This document shows positions 1 through 13,190 of a DNA stretch of 64,000 bases, in pieces. Below the pieces are notes generated by a model. That model had not been told where the DNA came from. It saw only the letters and a program-made list of their open reading frames with translations, and made no database searches. This DNA is from Sipunculus nudus. Its lineage: Eukaryota; Annelida; Sipuncula; Golfingiida; Sipunculidae. Every line of letters starts with the position of its first letter. Positions within the stretch are counted from its first letter, which is position 1. Location: assembly GCA_026874595.1 (NCBI GenBank), contig CM049307.1, positions 91,387,830-91,451,829 on the forward strand. Reading direction: 5' to 3'. A program made the position numbers and the translations under genes.

Positions 1-479
1 TTGAGAATATTTCCGACAGTCGAACGCTGCGAACGCAAAGGCCGAGAGGTTATCAATTTTTCAGACATTGGAAATGAGCCCTAGAATTCGCGGCAAACAA
101 GAATAGCCATTTTGTACTGTACGCGGTACTTAACTGGAAAACAATCGAACTGTTTAAGCAGCGGCGTGACATGGTCAGTCTTACGCAGCGATATATTGAA
201 CCGTCTGCAGCAACGATTCTTTCTCAGCAGGTAACCCACAAGAGCTGAATAAAGTTATCCAGGCGAGATATTACCTTTGCGGAAATGAGCCGACAGCACG
301 CGTTAAAAGAGAGAAAACTTCGGATGGAAGATACATGGAATCTCTGGAAAAGCCCCACGACATGTACTACTAATATAATTATCCATTGAAAGATTCCGAT
401 CAATCTTAACGAAATACTTCACTAAATTTCGAAAATGAACAATGGATCGAGCCACCAACGTTTATAGACACACTGTCAA

Positions 480-1080
480 TCATCCGCATATTGGGTTAGA
501 TCCGACAGGCATAACTTCAGTCTTGTCGGCATTCATTTTAATTGTGCTGCTTTTCATTAATGATGGTACATCATCAATATAGCTCCGTATGCTAAACTAG
601 ACAGAGTTAAACTCACCTGGTTGACTACTTTTTTCACAATTCAGTGTCATCGGCATGCTTATGCAAAGAACAATCATGTGCAGATATTATATGAGATATG
701 GGGACTGTGAATATAAAGTGAACAATATTGGTCCTAACACGGATCCCTGGCTAACTCCGTGCAACAGAGCACATGGGTCTGATTTTCTACCGTCCCCAAT
801 AACAGCTTGGGATCGGTTGGTGAGGTACGAAGTGAACCATGAGAGCGCAGTGTCATGAATGCGAAAAAAATAAGTGCTAGTCTTATCAATAAAATGGAAA
901 GATCAAGCGTGACCAACGCTATACCGAGGTCCTACAATGCTAGGATGAGAAATGCGTCTGCCGCTATCAGCACACCATCCATGTCTCTGTGCTGTGGTGC
1001 TTTATACGCAGATTGAAGTTGACATTGTATTTTTTTAAACAGCCTACTCAAGGAGTTTCGAAACAAAAGGAAGGGTTTAC
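480..1080 (-). pseudogene. Reverse transcriptase relic of a CR1/jockey-type non-LTR retrotransposon
   Basis: Read on the minus strand, this stretch keeps the order of reverse transcriptase palm motifs but is broken by stops and deletions. Near 1070-860 there is a stretch resembling the segment before motif A (SAYKAPQHRD, then LVTLDLSILLIRLAL), from which the usual AAFDTIDH-like core appears to be missing. At 758-724 GVSQGSVLGPI matches the GVPQGSVLGPILF motif. At 657-646 HADD corresponds to the catalytic YADD, with both aspartates kept. At 540-490 MNADKTEVM matches the motif after the active site. No endonuclease or ORF1 part is visible. The family (CR1, jockey or a relative) is inferred from the motifs only. 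The element is dead: several stops lie between the motifs. Confidence 0.8.
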
Positions 1081-2900
1081 ACTGGCCTAACAATGTATAC
1101 GATGATTTGGGTATTAATCACGGATTTTTCAAAAGTGGGTTCACAACAGCATTTTGTAAACTGAGATGGGTACTTTCTTCTAGAAAGATAAGCATTTATA
1201 ATAAAAGTAATCAACGAAACAAGGACATCTATGCATTACTTTACTGTCATAATCATATCTGTATATTTTTCAAATATAAATTAATATGTAGGTATCTAAT
1301 GTGACAATATTCATAGCTTTTTACACTTTTGTAACAAAATGTTCTGTCGTTCATTACCCTGTATTCCGATATCTAGTGTAGGTAGTGAGGATGAGCTATG
1401 GACAAGCCGAGGTCAAGGTCGATGACCTTGACCTTTGGGATTCAAACAACCCTGACCAGGCTAAGAAGATGAAGGGAAAGGTGTGATTTTTTTTTTCTCA
1501 CAAATTGTTTTAAGGTATATCCTCATAGTTAAATATAACGGACCCCAGCCCCACCTGTTGTCTTTTTATCAAGGGACTGGATTAGTTTGCCGGGGTTATG
1601 CTTGTGCAGTGTGTGTGTGTGTGTGGGGGGGGGGGATGCCTATGGAGGCCATGCATATGACCAAAGAAGATGTCCTCAATCAATCTGAGCCCGCCTCCTG
1701 TTTCCAGCTTCCCCAGAATGTCGCATGCAAGCATCGAATATCGAATTTTACAGATATATTAATTTTAGTAATATTCGCACGTGAATGTCGAATATCAAAT
1801 ATCTGTGCAAATTAAGTCCCGTTATTCATCAGGGATGTATGTCTGGAATTGGATCGTGCTATCGACACTTGCTTTAAAAGTTGTCGACTCCACGGGGAGG
1901 GTATGCGTTCATACCCGTTCATAAATGTGTGTGTGTTTGTTCACATCATAACTCATACAGCAGTCATAACATGAATCTTATGAAATTTACTGGGCATTTC
2001 AAGAATGGGTAGATGGAGAAAAGATTAGTTTTTGTGTGGATGCGGAAAATGATACGGATTCAGGAACGTCATCAACGGATATTCACAAATGTAAGGTCAC
2101 AAATGAACCTTGGGATCAAGTGAATATTTTGGGAGCATCATACACCCCCCCCCCCCCCCACTTAGAATACAGATTTATAGTTCGTTCGTACATTTGCCTG
2201 CCGCCCATGACCAGTACCAATTCACTCCATAGTTGAGAACTAACAACCCTTTTGAAAAAGACTTAGGGCAGAGGCAACAAACCGTTACGCCTCAACGGCC
2301 AAATTCATCTACTGTTGAAAGTTTTTTTTGTCATAGCTTTAATGTCAGACACAGTGTCACTTTCTTTCAAATGTGCCATGGTTTCTCGAATATGAGAGGG
2401 GCATTATATTTAGTATCGAAAACTGAGCTGAATATCTCGATAAGGAAGCCGAGTATTTCTTTTGTTTTTAACTAAGCCTCCACTTGTTGAATATGTTTGT
2501 TAACAAGATCCAGTTTTTGCACAAAAAGATTCACATATGATATCACTTTAAAATATGTTAGTAAATTAAGAAAAGCAATATTTTAATGTTGTTTTGTTTT
2601 CATCTAGATTTCCAGGATGCTGCCGCAAACGTTTGAGGACGTTATGCTCTATGTGTACGTAACGACACCAAGTCCCAAGAAGAGAGATCTCAGATCTTAT
2701 CATTAAAAATTCTTGAAATGGCGTGACAAGAAACTGACAGCAATAGGGTAGGGCCTAACAAGTGTTTAAAGTTTTGAACTTCAGAACTGATGCATCGTGG
2801 ACAAAATATAGTGAAAGCTCGATACAATGAGATATAACTATCCCTGAGCTATATATAAAACAAGAAAGCATAATAATAACTTCTACTAATTAACCATGGA
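1081..2900. other. Non-coding stretch, no gene seen
   Basis: No supported gene. It contains a perfect inverted repeat around 1411-1433, a GT/G run at 1610-1636 and a C run near 2146-2159. Short open frames show no domain or splice context. Confidence 0.5.
1411..1433. repeat. Perfect 10-bp inverted repeat resembling paired nuclear-receptor half-sites
   Basis: GGTCAAGGTC and its exact reverse complement GACCTTGACC are separated by GAT. The right arm sits in TGACCTTGACC, which contains the reverse complement of TCAAGGTCA, the extended half-site known for NR5A/ERR-type receptors. No gene is close enough to assign a target, so regulatory function is unproven. Confidence 0.4.
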
Positions 2901-2922
2901 CGTCTGTATAAAAATATCACTA

Positions 2923-2928
<6 letters not shown>

Positions 2929-2992
<64 letters not shown>
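2929..2992. repeat. (TA)n microsatellite
   Basis: An uninterrupted TA dinucleotide array of about 32 units. It is one of more than 20 in the window and produces a spurious Ile-Tyr reading frame. Confidence 0.97.
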
Positions 2993-2995
<3 letters not shown>

Positions 2996-2999
2996 GACA

Positions 3000-4790
3000 T
3001 TTAGGAATTGTGACGCAATAAAGCCATCCATTTAATGTAAATCCATGCAGTATTTTAAAGCGTGGAGGCACAAAGCTATTGTACAATGTAGGCCTATCGG
3101 CCATAAAAATATATTACATGCCTTGGCAGATTATTCCCATTATTTTATTAATGATTTGTGCATAAGTTGAATACAATGGGTGGTTTAGGTTTCCCATATT
3201 TTTAAAGTGGGGGGGGGGGGGGTTCCTCTGTATTATATTATGAACCTTATCTAGTTTATGTCTGACGACACTTCGCGCAGTGATATTTCCTGCGATTTTG
3301 TACAATTTGTTGTTGATAAATATCATAACATTATCAATGCCCTAATTTTATAATATTTTCATCAGTTGGTTTCAATACACGACTGGAAAGTGCCAATGCT
3401 AACATATTTTATCAATTGTAGATACAATCTGTCTTTTTTTCCGGTTACAATTTTGACTACTATTTATTCACAGACGCCGCTCCCATGTTTCCCGTAATAG
3501 TCTTATGCCGTTGTTTTATTCTACTATATATCGTTTGTTCTATGTAAAGATCAATTCTATGTCAGGATCAAATTTCAGGATGCCGAGAATGCAAAATGCA
3601 GTTAACATAAATATATTCATTAATTATGTGATTTTCACAGAGCGCCTTGTGATTGTACATATTTCCAAGTTTGCTTTTAGACCCCCCCCCCCCCCCCCAA
3701 CCAAATCCTTGTGTTTTCCCCGTGAGCAATACCCGGGAAATTCCCTTTTTGTAATTTATTCATGCAGAACCTTCAGTATGTAAGCGTTCTGTTCTGATCT
3801 CCATTCTAAAGCTTTGTAGATAAGCCTGTGTTGTTACCGCAAATTTTAGAAGACCGCAATATACATAAGGCTGTCCATACCGGGTGTTCGCTAGGACATT
3901 TGTGGACACAAATCTTGAGCAGTGGAAATGCAGTTAGCCAGAAATTTACAGAAGAATGAGACCCACGGAAATGAGCTCGACAATGACTGAAGTTCAGTAA
4001 GGCAGAGGGTCTCTCTAAAACTGCTGGTAGTCATCTCTGAGAACACTTAATATGGTTTATACTATTGTATCTCACTTGAACATGAACACTTAAATGTTCA
4101 CTGCTTTCTGTAAATTGAGCAATTGTTTGTCGTTTACCTGAGAAGATATTATCCCCAAACACGATGAATTGTAGGCCTTGGTAGGCCTCCACGTGCCCTG
4201 TAGAGAGCAACCTAGAGGACACACATCCTCTAACTTAGTGACTGCTTTGAAGATTGTTACTTGTGATATCCGGTGTCTGGCTTTCAGCCCTTACATTTTG
4301 GACATTTTGAATATTTCAGTTTAGTGGAACTACATGCCACTCAGTTAAATATATCCTTCTTGAATATTGATTATACATTTTAGTGACATTCTTTTATGCT
4401 TTTGGACTCAATGTATGTATACGTGTTTGGTCATAAGTGTCCATGCTGAAAGAATTCTGGGCAAGGTTCGACCTACAGTCTGACCATGACAGTGATAACA
4501 TCCAAAGTACCAGTATAAAGACAGCTGAAGGAAAATACATGGTATTCTATGATATATATTTTATTTGGGAAATAGATAAAAATTAATTCTATGTAGCAAC
4601 GGCTATTTTAATCGTTTGATTGTCGGATGCTCCATGAAGGGTGCTAGACAATAGAAAAGCAAACGCTGAATACAAGGGCTTGTTTAAGAACTGACAAAAT
4701 AGTATCGGTGATACAATATTTCAGTTATTGCACTATTTGTTTTGCATTGTTTCGCGTTTTACACAAACACATATATAAATGTACACATAC
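3000..4790. other. Non-coding stretch with poly-G and poly-C runs
   Basis: No supported gene. A G run of about 13 at 3210-3222 and a C run of about 17 at 3682-3698 stand out. Short frames across them encode proline or glycine runs and are artefacts. Confidence 0.5.
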
Positions 4791-4794
4791 ATTG

Positions 4795-4866
<72 letters not shown>

Positions 4867-4879
4867 TATATATATATAT
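4795..4879. repeat. Compound (TC)n-(TA)n microsatellite
   Basis: A (TC)n tract at about 4795-4830 is followed directly by (TA)n to 4879 with one G interruption near 4865. Confidence 0.95.
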
Positions 4880-5934
4880 TGCCGCTTAACAAATGTAATT
4901 GGTAATCATGTAAATTTGTAAAAATAAATCACAAATGCAAATTATTATATAAATGTAACACAATCACAGAGGTAAGCTTGATAACATAATACAATCAATA
5001 CTAAGCCATTATATATTCCCTGTTATCAAAGTAGTATTTCACTGTAGGCTTTCCCTAATAAGAGGATCTTTACTTCACTTTTGAACTCTTTTTGTACTAA
5101 GAAGGTAATTTATTTTAAATTAAAACTTAGCTCATTAGAAACATTCTTCTTCTCGTTTATCACAACAAGACATTTCCTAACCCTAAAGTGTTATCAAAAG
5201 TACAAGCGTATAGTTTGTTTGCATTCGTTTATATGCAAGTGAATTAATAAAGCTTATTATTACCATGTTTATACTTATATTGGCTCAAATTATCTATTAT
5301 TCTGTGTCCACGGCCAAAAAAAATCGGTAACAATGAGGTAGAGTATGCTCCTGATGTCTCACCAGGAAACACCGACACGTTTTATGGCACTAAAGGGCAT
5401 CACGTAGAATTGTATCGCTTTGAAATATATTTATTTTATGTAAATATCCGTTGTTTTATTGTTTTTTTTTTATTGTTCTTTATAACTAACCGATGTGTTA
5501 CAATGGACGCCTTGTCCCATGCTTTAATTTGGGTTAAATCGGTCTGGCATGGCGGCATCAGCACGATGAGTTGATCGGGGTCAAATGGGGTATCCTACGG
5601 GTTAGATTTAACAAGCCAGTCTCTCTTTTGTGGACATCTATAACAGGCGGGCATTTCGCACCAAAATAATGCAGCATAATGCGTTGATACATGGTCTTCA
5701 TTGTATACATAATTATGAACAGGTAGGCTGATTGACACCTCGTATTAGAAATACGCTAGATTCATTGATACCGCCAGTTGTGGCAATTAAGAATTAGAAG
5801 TTATTTTTGATTATTATATTAATTTTTTTTAAAGACTATCAAGTCGTGATAAACGATTTTTGGTATTTGTTTATGTGAGTGGGAAGAGATTTATTCCGTA
5901 ATGTTACAGGTGAATTAGGATGTGACTGAGGGTA

Positions 5935-5986
<52 letters not shown>

Positions 5987-7484
5987 GTTGTTTAAATGCT
6001 TAAGACGGAAAGAAAATTGAAGACAAAACATTTTTATGCAGCGCAGTTAGTTGTCTCAGCAGCCGTTGGCACAGCTGGACATTTCCTCGAGTCGCTGCAT
6101 TGTGTTTGAAGCTACGCCTTTCTGCGTGAATTGACTAGAGGCTAGACAATGCTGATGATGGACCAGCCGATCTGATGATTAGTTCGTGCGATACAGTGTG
6201 AAGCATGTCCAGTACCGGGGATATAGCGCAGTAATCTCCGAGAATACATGGCAGGACTGTACTCACCGCGTGATAACCGAAAAAAAATATCATATGCTTC
6301 GGCTCTTCGGATGACGGGTTTCTGCTGAAATGACATATTCCAGTCCCGTGCTGATCAAAAGTCAGAAATTATAGTTCATGGGCGAGGACGAATGTTGTAT
6401 GTACCCATGATAAAGGGCACCCAGATATTACAGCATTTAGGACGGCTAGTATTTGTAACTAATTATCACTATATAATTACACTTTGCCAATGGATGGAGA
6501 CATATTATAAGAGATACACATTGTAAGATCATCATTCATTGTAAGTATTTGGTATGTTTCCTTTTCAATTATATCGTTATTTGTTAATGCTCAAATCTCA
6601 GTCTTCCTGATTTTGAACGAGCATATATGAGTCATTCCCGCATCTTTTCAATATAATATAATATATTTATAAGAAATTGGAAGTAACGATGAGCGGAGTG
6701 TGAAATTGACTCAGACGCTACCAACGGACACCGAGGCTGTGTACTAATATTTCTGATACTCGTGATATAGGCAGCTGGAGTTTATACGAAAAAACACTTC
6801 TTAAATTCAAGATAGTGTTAAATGTTAGACTTGTTATGCAAGCACTACCTGCAGTCCTTTGGTTTGTCGACATTCATTAGGAATTATGGGTAAATGATAA
6901 CATTTTTCACAAGTAATTTGCATTTTTGAGAGTGACAAAAGACGGACAGGTAGGGTAACTCTGCCGTGATGACTGATCCTAGCGATATATATTGATCAAC
7001 AACACAGTTTGTGATGTGTCAATGATTGATTTAGCTCGAGACCATATAAACACTTTATACAAAGGAGAGTCAAGACATTTTAGAAAAAGAATATTTGCTT
7101 AATTAAGCGACTGCTTTCTCTGATTGATAGAAAGGTTTAATACTTGACACCGCGCATTTAACACTTTTAGCTACAGCTAGCAACATGTGGTGATAGTCGT
7201 ATTACCGTGGACTTTAGCAATACGGTTGTATCTACATTTACTTCACATAATGGTACATCATATACATAAAATAAAACACTGATAAGTTTTCGGTGTCCTG
7301 AGACTGAGGCTTGGCAGGGTGCGGGTCGGTCGCTGTCATTGTCCGAATAAATAGAAAACCGGTTCTCGCCTGGAAATCAATTTGAGACAAAGCAACCATC
7401 GCAACCAAGGCAATAAAAAACTGCAAGGTAATTCATGACCTGTTATTATACGATAATATTATGAACGTCGAATTTTCGAAGCCG

Positions 7485-7485
<1 letters not shown>
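4880..7485. other. Non-coding AT-rich stretch
   Basis: Apart from the (TA)n array at 5938-5982, nothing was recognised. Minus-strand frames at 6142-6336 and 7238-7426 have no domain, signal peptide or splice context and are taken as chance. Confidence 0.45.
5938..5982. repeat. (TA)n microsatellite
   Basis: An uninterrupted TA array of about 22 units. Confidence 0.97.

Positions 7486-7528
<43 letters not shown>
7486..7528. repeat. (TA)n microsatellite beside a hammerhead-like core motif
   Basis: A TA array of about 21 units, followed about 60 bp later by the minus-strand CTGATGA-stem-GAAA motif at 7568-7594. Confidence 0.95.
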
Positions 7529-7567
7529 CTCTGACGAAAAACAACACTGTAAATTGACAATAGTCTG

Positions 7568-7594
7568 TTTCACGGGATGCGACCCGATCATCAG
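7568..7594 (-). other. Hammerhead-ribozyme-like core motif (unproven)
   Basis: On the minus strand CTGATGA (7594-7588) is followed by a short hairpin with a CGGG/CCCG stem and a six-base loop, then GAAA (7571-7568). This is the order of the conserved hammerhead core (CUGAUGA, stem II, GAAA). The closing pair next to the core would be U-U rather than the usual G-C. Partner strands for stems I and III and the cleavage triplet were not found by eye. Such cores are known in Penelope-like elements and retrozymes, but no such element's coding part is present. Confidence 0.3.
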
Positions 7595-7796
7595 GTGAAT
7601 GTGATTAGAATGAAGCTAACGGCGTGGTTTGAAAAGCCGAGACTTTACGATATTACGAGATTATCCTTTGTACAATTCGGGGGGGGGGTCATGTGAAAGA
7701 CTGACACTGATCCTATTTTCCTCGGAGGCACAATAAGATTGGTCGGGGTACACGTGATATACTGGAACATAACAGGGCAAAGAGGTTTATTGTTGT

Positions 7797-7807
7797 TTAT
7801 ATATATA

Positions 7808-7849
<42 letters not shown>
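7797..7849. repeat. (TA)n microsatellite
   Basis: A TA array interrupted once by a T insertion near 7811. It generates a false Ile-Tyr frame. Confidence 0.95.
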
Positions 7850-7850
<1 letters not shown>

Positions 7851-7984
7851 CAGGACAAGTGCTTTATTCAAGGAAGAGGCCTCGAATCCATAAGAATAAT
7901 ACATTAATAATACTCAGTGATATGAAGGAACATCAAATGATTAAATTAAGTAAATAAATAATAAATAATAAATAATTAAGTAAA

Positions 7985-10900
7985 TAAATAAAAAAAACAT
8001 TCAAATAAAAAACTTCTATAATATATCTAAAATAAAGTGAGCATATATTTGAATTTCTATTTAACATTACATGAATATAATGATGTGGCATAATACACCA
8101 AAAAATATTCATCTTTTCTTGAAAGCATGAAAAATGGAAGGTGCTTAATGAACAATCTGAAACATTTCATCCATATTAATATTCTATATTCTTAATCTAG
8201 CCAATGCATTTCTAGAACCTTTGCTTGTAACATTTGCTCTTTAAATATTTTCCAAGTGTAAGCATAGAGAACTACATTAGCATATGATTTACTACTAATT
8301 CTTTAACATTATTGCCATTCTTGTACAGCCATATCTTTTAATCGTTGTTAAAGAAAGACGCCCACAATCCCCTAATACTGCTGCATTTACAGTGTTACTA
8401 TTTACTTACAAAAAAATATTTACAAAATTTATATAAAACCTTTTCTATATTCTCAACCCTGCTAAAGCCCCAAAGCTCACCTCCATATATAATAATTGGT
8501 ACAACCATAATATCGAAAAGCTTAAAAAGTTAATTGACATTTAGATGCTGGTATTTAAAATTATTTTATTCATCATACGTACTACTTGATTTGCTTGTAT
8601 TGCTTGTTGCTTTTGTGTTTTTGTTCCGGAAAGTTTATTAGTAAAGTGATTCCAAGTTTTTTGTAGTAAGATACAACATCTAGTTTCTTACCTTCAAAAA
8701 GCCATTTTTCAGTCTTACGTGAACTACCTCCACGACGAAAAACCATTACTTTAGTTTTATTTAAATTTACTTTCATACCATAATTGTTACATTAATTTGC
8801 AATATAATCTATTTGTCTTTGAGTTTTGAAAATTTTTTGAAAAAAATTGCTATATAATCTGCATATATCAGAGTAACTAAATGGGGAAGGTGTTTATTAA
8901 TATAAATTCCCTTCCAACCAGAACTATTCAATGTAAAGTAAAACTCAATTATAAATACAGAAAATAATAATGGACTTACCATAAATCCCTTTCTCTTCCC
9001 TAAAGTGCAAGAAAAATACCCTGTAGTTCCATTATCTGTAAGAAAAAAATGATTGTACTTTGGAGAACATTGACGTAATAACTTTTAAAATTCTGTCATT
9101 AATACTCTGTTTAATAATAAATACCATAAAATATCATGTTGGACACAATCAAAAGCTTTAGAAAAATTGATGTAAATGCATTAGAATCTCCCCCTTCTTT
9201 TACTGAAATACTTTTGAATTAACCCCTGCAAATATTCAATCTCATGTGTAGCAATATGATTATTCAGATTTCGCCACTGGTTATTATCATCAATATGTTC
9301 TACTATGTATGCATTAACCAAATTGTTTCTATCTCCTTTAATTTCATTTCTACTAAATTCAACAATTCTTTAAACCAAAAAAAATCTTCAAACTATTTAT
9401 ACCAATAATCTGCATCAATACCAGTTGATTTTCCTTATTGTTTAAAGCTCTTTAGATATCTCCTTATTCCATTATTATTTTTTATCAGGAATCATTTCAT
9501 GTTTTCTTTCTTTTACGCACTTAGATTCTTCGACATTTGTCTTAATATTCCATAAGCTTTCAATTCATCCAAGCTATGTGAAACTCTGAAATTATTCAGT
9601 GCCTTGAAGTTATTAACCTTTGCTGTAGTACAATCCTCATCCCATCATTTAGGCTGACATAAACTTTTAACATATGTATTTCCTTTCACTTTCCGTGAAA
9701 CTCTTTTCAATATATTTGTTAACAGGTTGACAGCTTCATTAATATCATATTGAACACGTTGTTGGAATGCTTGCTTGTAAATGTAACAATCTTCATGATT
9801 AAATATACTTCTCATTTCCATACCATGTTGAGTTTTAATTATATATTAACATGTGGAATAATAGTACACATAGTCCTTTTTCTAGGTTCATAGATAATGT
9901 TATTGGATTTTATATCTGATACACAAAATAATGGAAAATGATCCGAAATATCTACAATTGTAATTTTAAATGATTTTACTATCTTAAAAATATCAGAGCT
10001 TGTAATAACATAATCAATCACACTTTGCCCCGCGTGAGTTATACAAGTGAACTGACCTACTGAACCAGGTGCAACTCTACAATTAAGTATATGTACATTT
10101 AATGAACAACAAAGATTTTGTGAAGAAAAGCCAGACTAACTTATCTTTTCATCTGTGAAATTTATAGTTAGTTTAGAATAATCCATGGGAATAGAAGCCC
10201 CAATTCGAGTTCCAACTCTAAATTATCGTTTTTAAAAAAAAATCAGGTAAGTGACCAGTCATGGCATTAAAATCGCCCATATGGTGATACTCATATCCCC
10301 AAACTGAGAGATTATTTCCATCAAAATATTTTCTAATCTTACAATACCATCACTTTCATCTGTCTCATTATGAATAGGTGACCCCTCCGGAGCGATATAT
10401 ACACATACCAATAGTACATTTTTCACTAAATTTTATGAAGTACCATCAGTAATAATTAAGGTGTTTGAACACCTTAAAAACATGAAAATTACATTGTTTT
10501 CTAAAACAAACAAGGGCACCCCCTCTGTATATCCTTTTCCCAACAAAACTGAAATATTTGAAATCTACAAAGGAATTAAAAATTCATCTGGAATTACTGC
10601 CCATGTTTTTACGATACACAAGATGTCAGACTGTTTTACCATTTGTTTAAGTTCAGGTGAGTATAGTTTTAATTTTAAACCCTGAGCATTCTGTAATGTT
10701 AAATGTAAAATAGTATTTTGTTTATCTAATGGAACTTCATGGTTAAAATTGACAACTTGATAAGAAAATGTGCTAACCTGACCACTGTCTGTATGTGCGC
10801 AAGATGTCAAATCACCTAGGTTACCAGGCTGGTTCTGAGTGCAAAGTGCGTCACAACTTTCATCATGGTTAGTGCAGAAGCGCAGTGCAGTGAAAAAGTA

Positions 10901-11140
10901 TGTGCATCATTTTTGTTCCTAGTGCAGACCTTGAACGAGAGAAATGTTTACAATTTGTATTTGAACTTTGTGTAGTATCATAAATAACATCAACACCATT
11001 ATGCAAAAATTGTGAACAATTTATATCAATGTAACATACATTTTCAGCATTAACCAATATGTCTCCACAACCAGGACACATAGAGCCATAATTCTCTTTA
11101 CATTTTGAAAACATAAAAACTGACTTGACTGCATACATGT
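7985..11140 (-). mobile_element. Decayed LINE (CR1/L2/jockey-like) with endonuclease and reverse transcriptase
   Basis: Read on the minus strand, the parts of a non-LTR retrotransposon polyprotein follow in the expected order. A Cys-rich N-terminal piece (11138-10869) contains a CPGCGD motif and resembles a degenerate zinc or PHD-type finger. The EEP endonuclease follows, with a start resembling NVRGLKNKL/DILCLQETW at 10730-10580, GDFNAMTG at 10277-10254 and ISDHFPLF at 9958-9924. The reverse transcriptase has FSKAFDCVQHDILW (9165-9123), VSPLLFSVFI (about 8990-8955), YADY (8865-8854) and VNLNKTKVMVFRRGG (about 8770-8725). A C-terminal domain shows VVPIIIYGGELWGF near 8505-8465. The second catalytic aspartate of YADD is replaced by tyrosine. 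Multiple stops and frameshifts interrupt every domain, so the copy is inactive. The 3' end grades into AT-rich DNA near 7985, and no clear target-site duplication was seen. Confidence 0.85.
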
Positions 11141-13190
11141 TCTATTTCATTATTAAAATTTACGTGACCCTGGCCTAATCATTATATGTTTTCTGTATGT
11201 ATCTCCCCTCCTATCTTGAGTTTGTACATTTCTCTTTCTGATACATTTTATGTTGCTATTTTCTTCATCCTATACATACACTTCAACCACCCAACCCCCC
11301 CCACCCCCACCCCCACCCCCCTCCACCTCCACAGTCAGTTTGTCATATCATCTCTGTGCTTGCAATAGGATTCCCTCTCTTTGCCTATACTTTCCAATAT
11401 ACACTATTACAGGCTTAAGTTTCCCTAGGATTTTTCATGGCAGCCTATGAGCCCTCTCTATCTCGATGTCATGATCCTCCATCTTCATCGCTTCCCTGGT
11501 CACCTTTCTAACTTTGATTTTACAGTCTGCCCATGTTTTTTTTACCAGCATCCTCTGCTATACCATTGAATAAGAAATTGTCCCGTTTAGAGCATTCCTC
11601 TAATTTGGCAACCTTGGCCTTAATTTCTTTTTTTTTCATTTCTCTCATCTCAGCTTGTAAGATATTTGGTCAGTTAATTTTTGCACGACCTCAACCAGAT
11701 ACTTTTCATTTGCGTCCAGTAGATAAGTGTTTTTAGCCAGAGAAGTTTGGGTTTTTTGCTGGTTATATTTAAATATTTTATATTTTTTTCGGCGACTTGT
11801 CAGCACTTGTGCTTTCCGTTACCCGGACATGCGCCAAAAGTGTACTCTTTTTTTTTCTTGAAGCCGTACCCTTGCTGTTGGGGCCTTGATTCATTTCATA
11901 TCTACAATCCAGTGTCAACAGAGTAGCAAGCAGGGTTGCCAAGCGCAAGGTCAAACACAGTGGTCCTCGTCGCAAATTTTGATTTTTTTTTCTTGCTGCA
12001 CAAAACCTCCAATTCCTGCACGCCACACCTAAGTGCTAATTCCCCTCTTCGTGTGCACGCTGCTACACCATTAATGAATTATATGTCTTTTACCTTGTTT
12101 ATAACTGTTCTTCAACTATTTTCCTTGGAGCCGAAGGAACCCGTGTCCGATCACGTCACTTAAATGTGTCCCTAATTATATTAAATCATTTATTAGAGTC
12201 CACAACTCGAGCACTCTTAGAAGGTCACCTTTGATATGTGAAAATTCGGCATGTCGAGGTGTCAAGTTACTCGCTCCTTTAAGCGACAGGAAGGTAACGG
12301 GAAGTGGGCAAAGGAAAAACTGGATTAATTCCTTCTTCTAACCGGGTTATTTCTTATGAGTATCTTTGAATAAGGTCATCCCAATAGAAACATTCGTGGC
12401 TATGCAGATCGTACATAGTGTACGTCCTCTGTCAACCAGATTCCAAGCCTTTTAGGTTTTTACATTTTCTTTTAAAATTGCCCCGCTTCTTTATATATCA
12501 GAACTGAAATGGTGCTGTTCAACATTGCCGGTGAACAGGGATAGGCGGCGTGACATTTTTTGCAGAATAATATATATTACGGCAACACTTATATTCTAGC
12601 ATTATTAAAAAAGGCAAATCAAAGGTTCATATCATTAAACATGCACCGTGCTGTATTTGGTTTCATTGCTAATACACCAATGGAATGCAAAGTTTCATAT
12701 AACAGTGACGTAAGGTGTGCAACAATTAAAAGATTTAAAGATTTACAATTTCTTTGAATCATTTGTTTCGACTTTCAAGTATTCTGGTTTCAGGTACTTT
12801 CTCATTGGTTTTGTTCTAGTTATATATAGAAAAACAAGTGATGTGGTTTGCAGATATTCAATATCTCTAGGTTCATGTTTATATGGATACACACCTTCTT
12901 AATGATAGTTATATAGTCTAAATTACAGCTGTCAGTATTGTCACCGTAAACGATAAACTGAACAGGATAAACTAAACATGGATGTTCCCATCATGTATAC
13001 ATGAGAGAATGTTTGTACAGCTGTAGTTTTGAATGTATAGTGGAGGATAATCTCTTGTTTCCCCTCAACTATTTAAAGAAGCAATGCAGGTGACCTAGTA
13101 GCGGCTACCTGATGCAAAAAATGCCTACTTAAAGCACTTCGATCGTTCCTTGTATGAGAAGGTACGGTATGTGGGTTGCAATGGGCCTGC
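11141..13190. other. Non-coding stretch between the LINE and duplication copy A
   Basis: A C-rich run at 11292-11325 produces artefactual proline frames. Short frames at 11778-12163 and 12560-12902 lack domains. Nothing was recognised. Confidence 0.45.

Noticed and set aside
2886-3104. Frames with long Ile-Tyr repeats here and at 4708-4905, 7739-7957, 20872-21221, 40961-41333, 58373-58679
   Set aside because: They are direct translations of (TA)n arrays; the residues outside the repeats show no domain and do not recur in paralogous copies.
11186-11450. Proline-rich plus-strand frames, also 3505-3783 and 2036-2236
   Set aside because: They arise from poly-C or CCCCA runs, with different proline frames overlapping each other.
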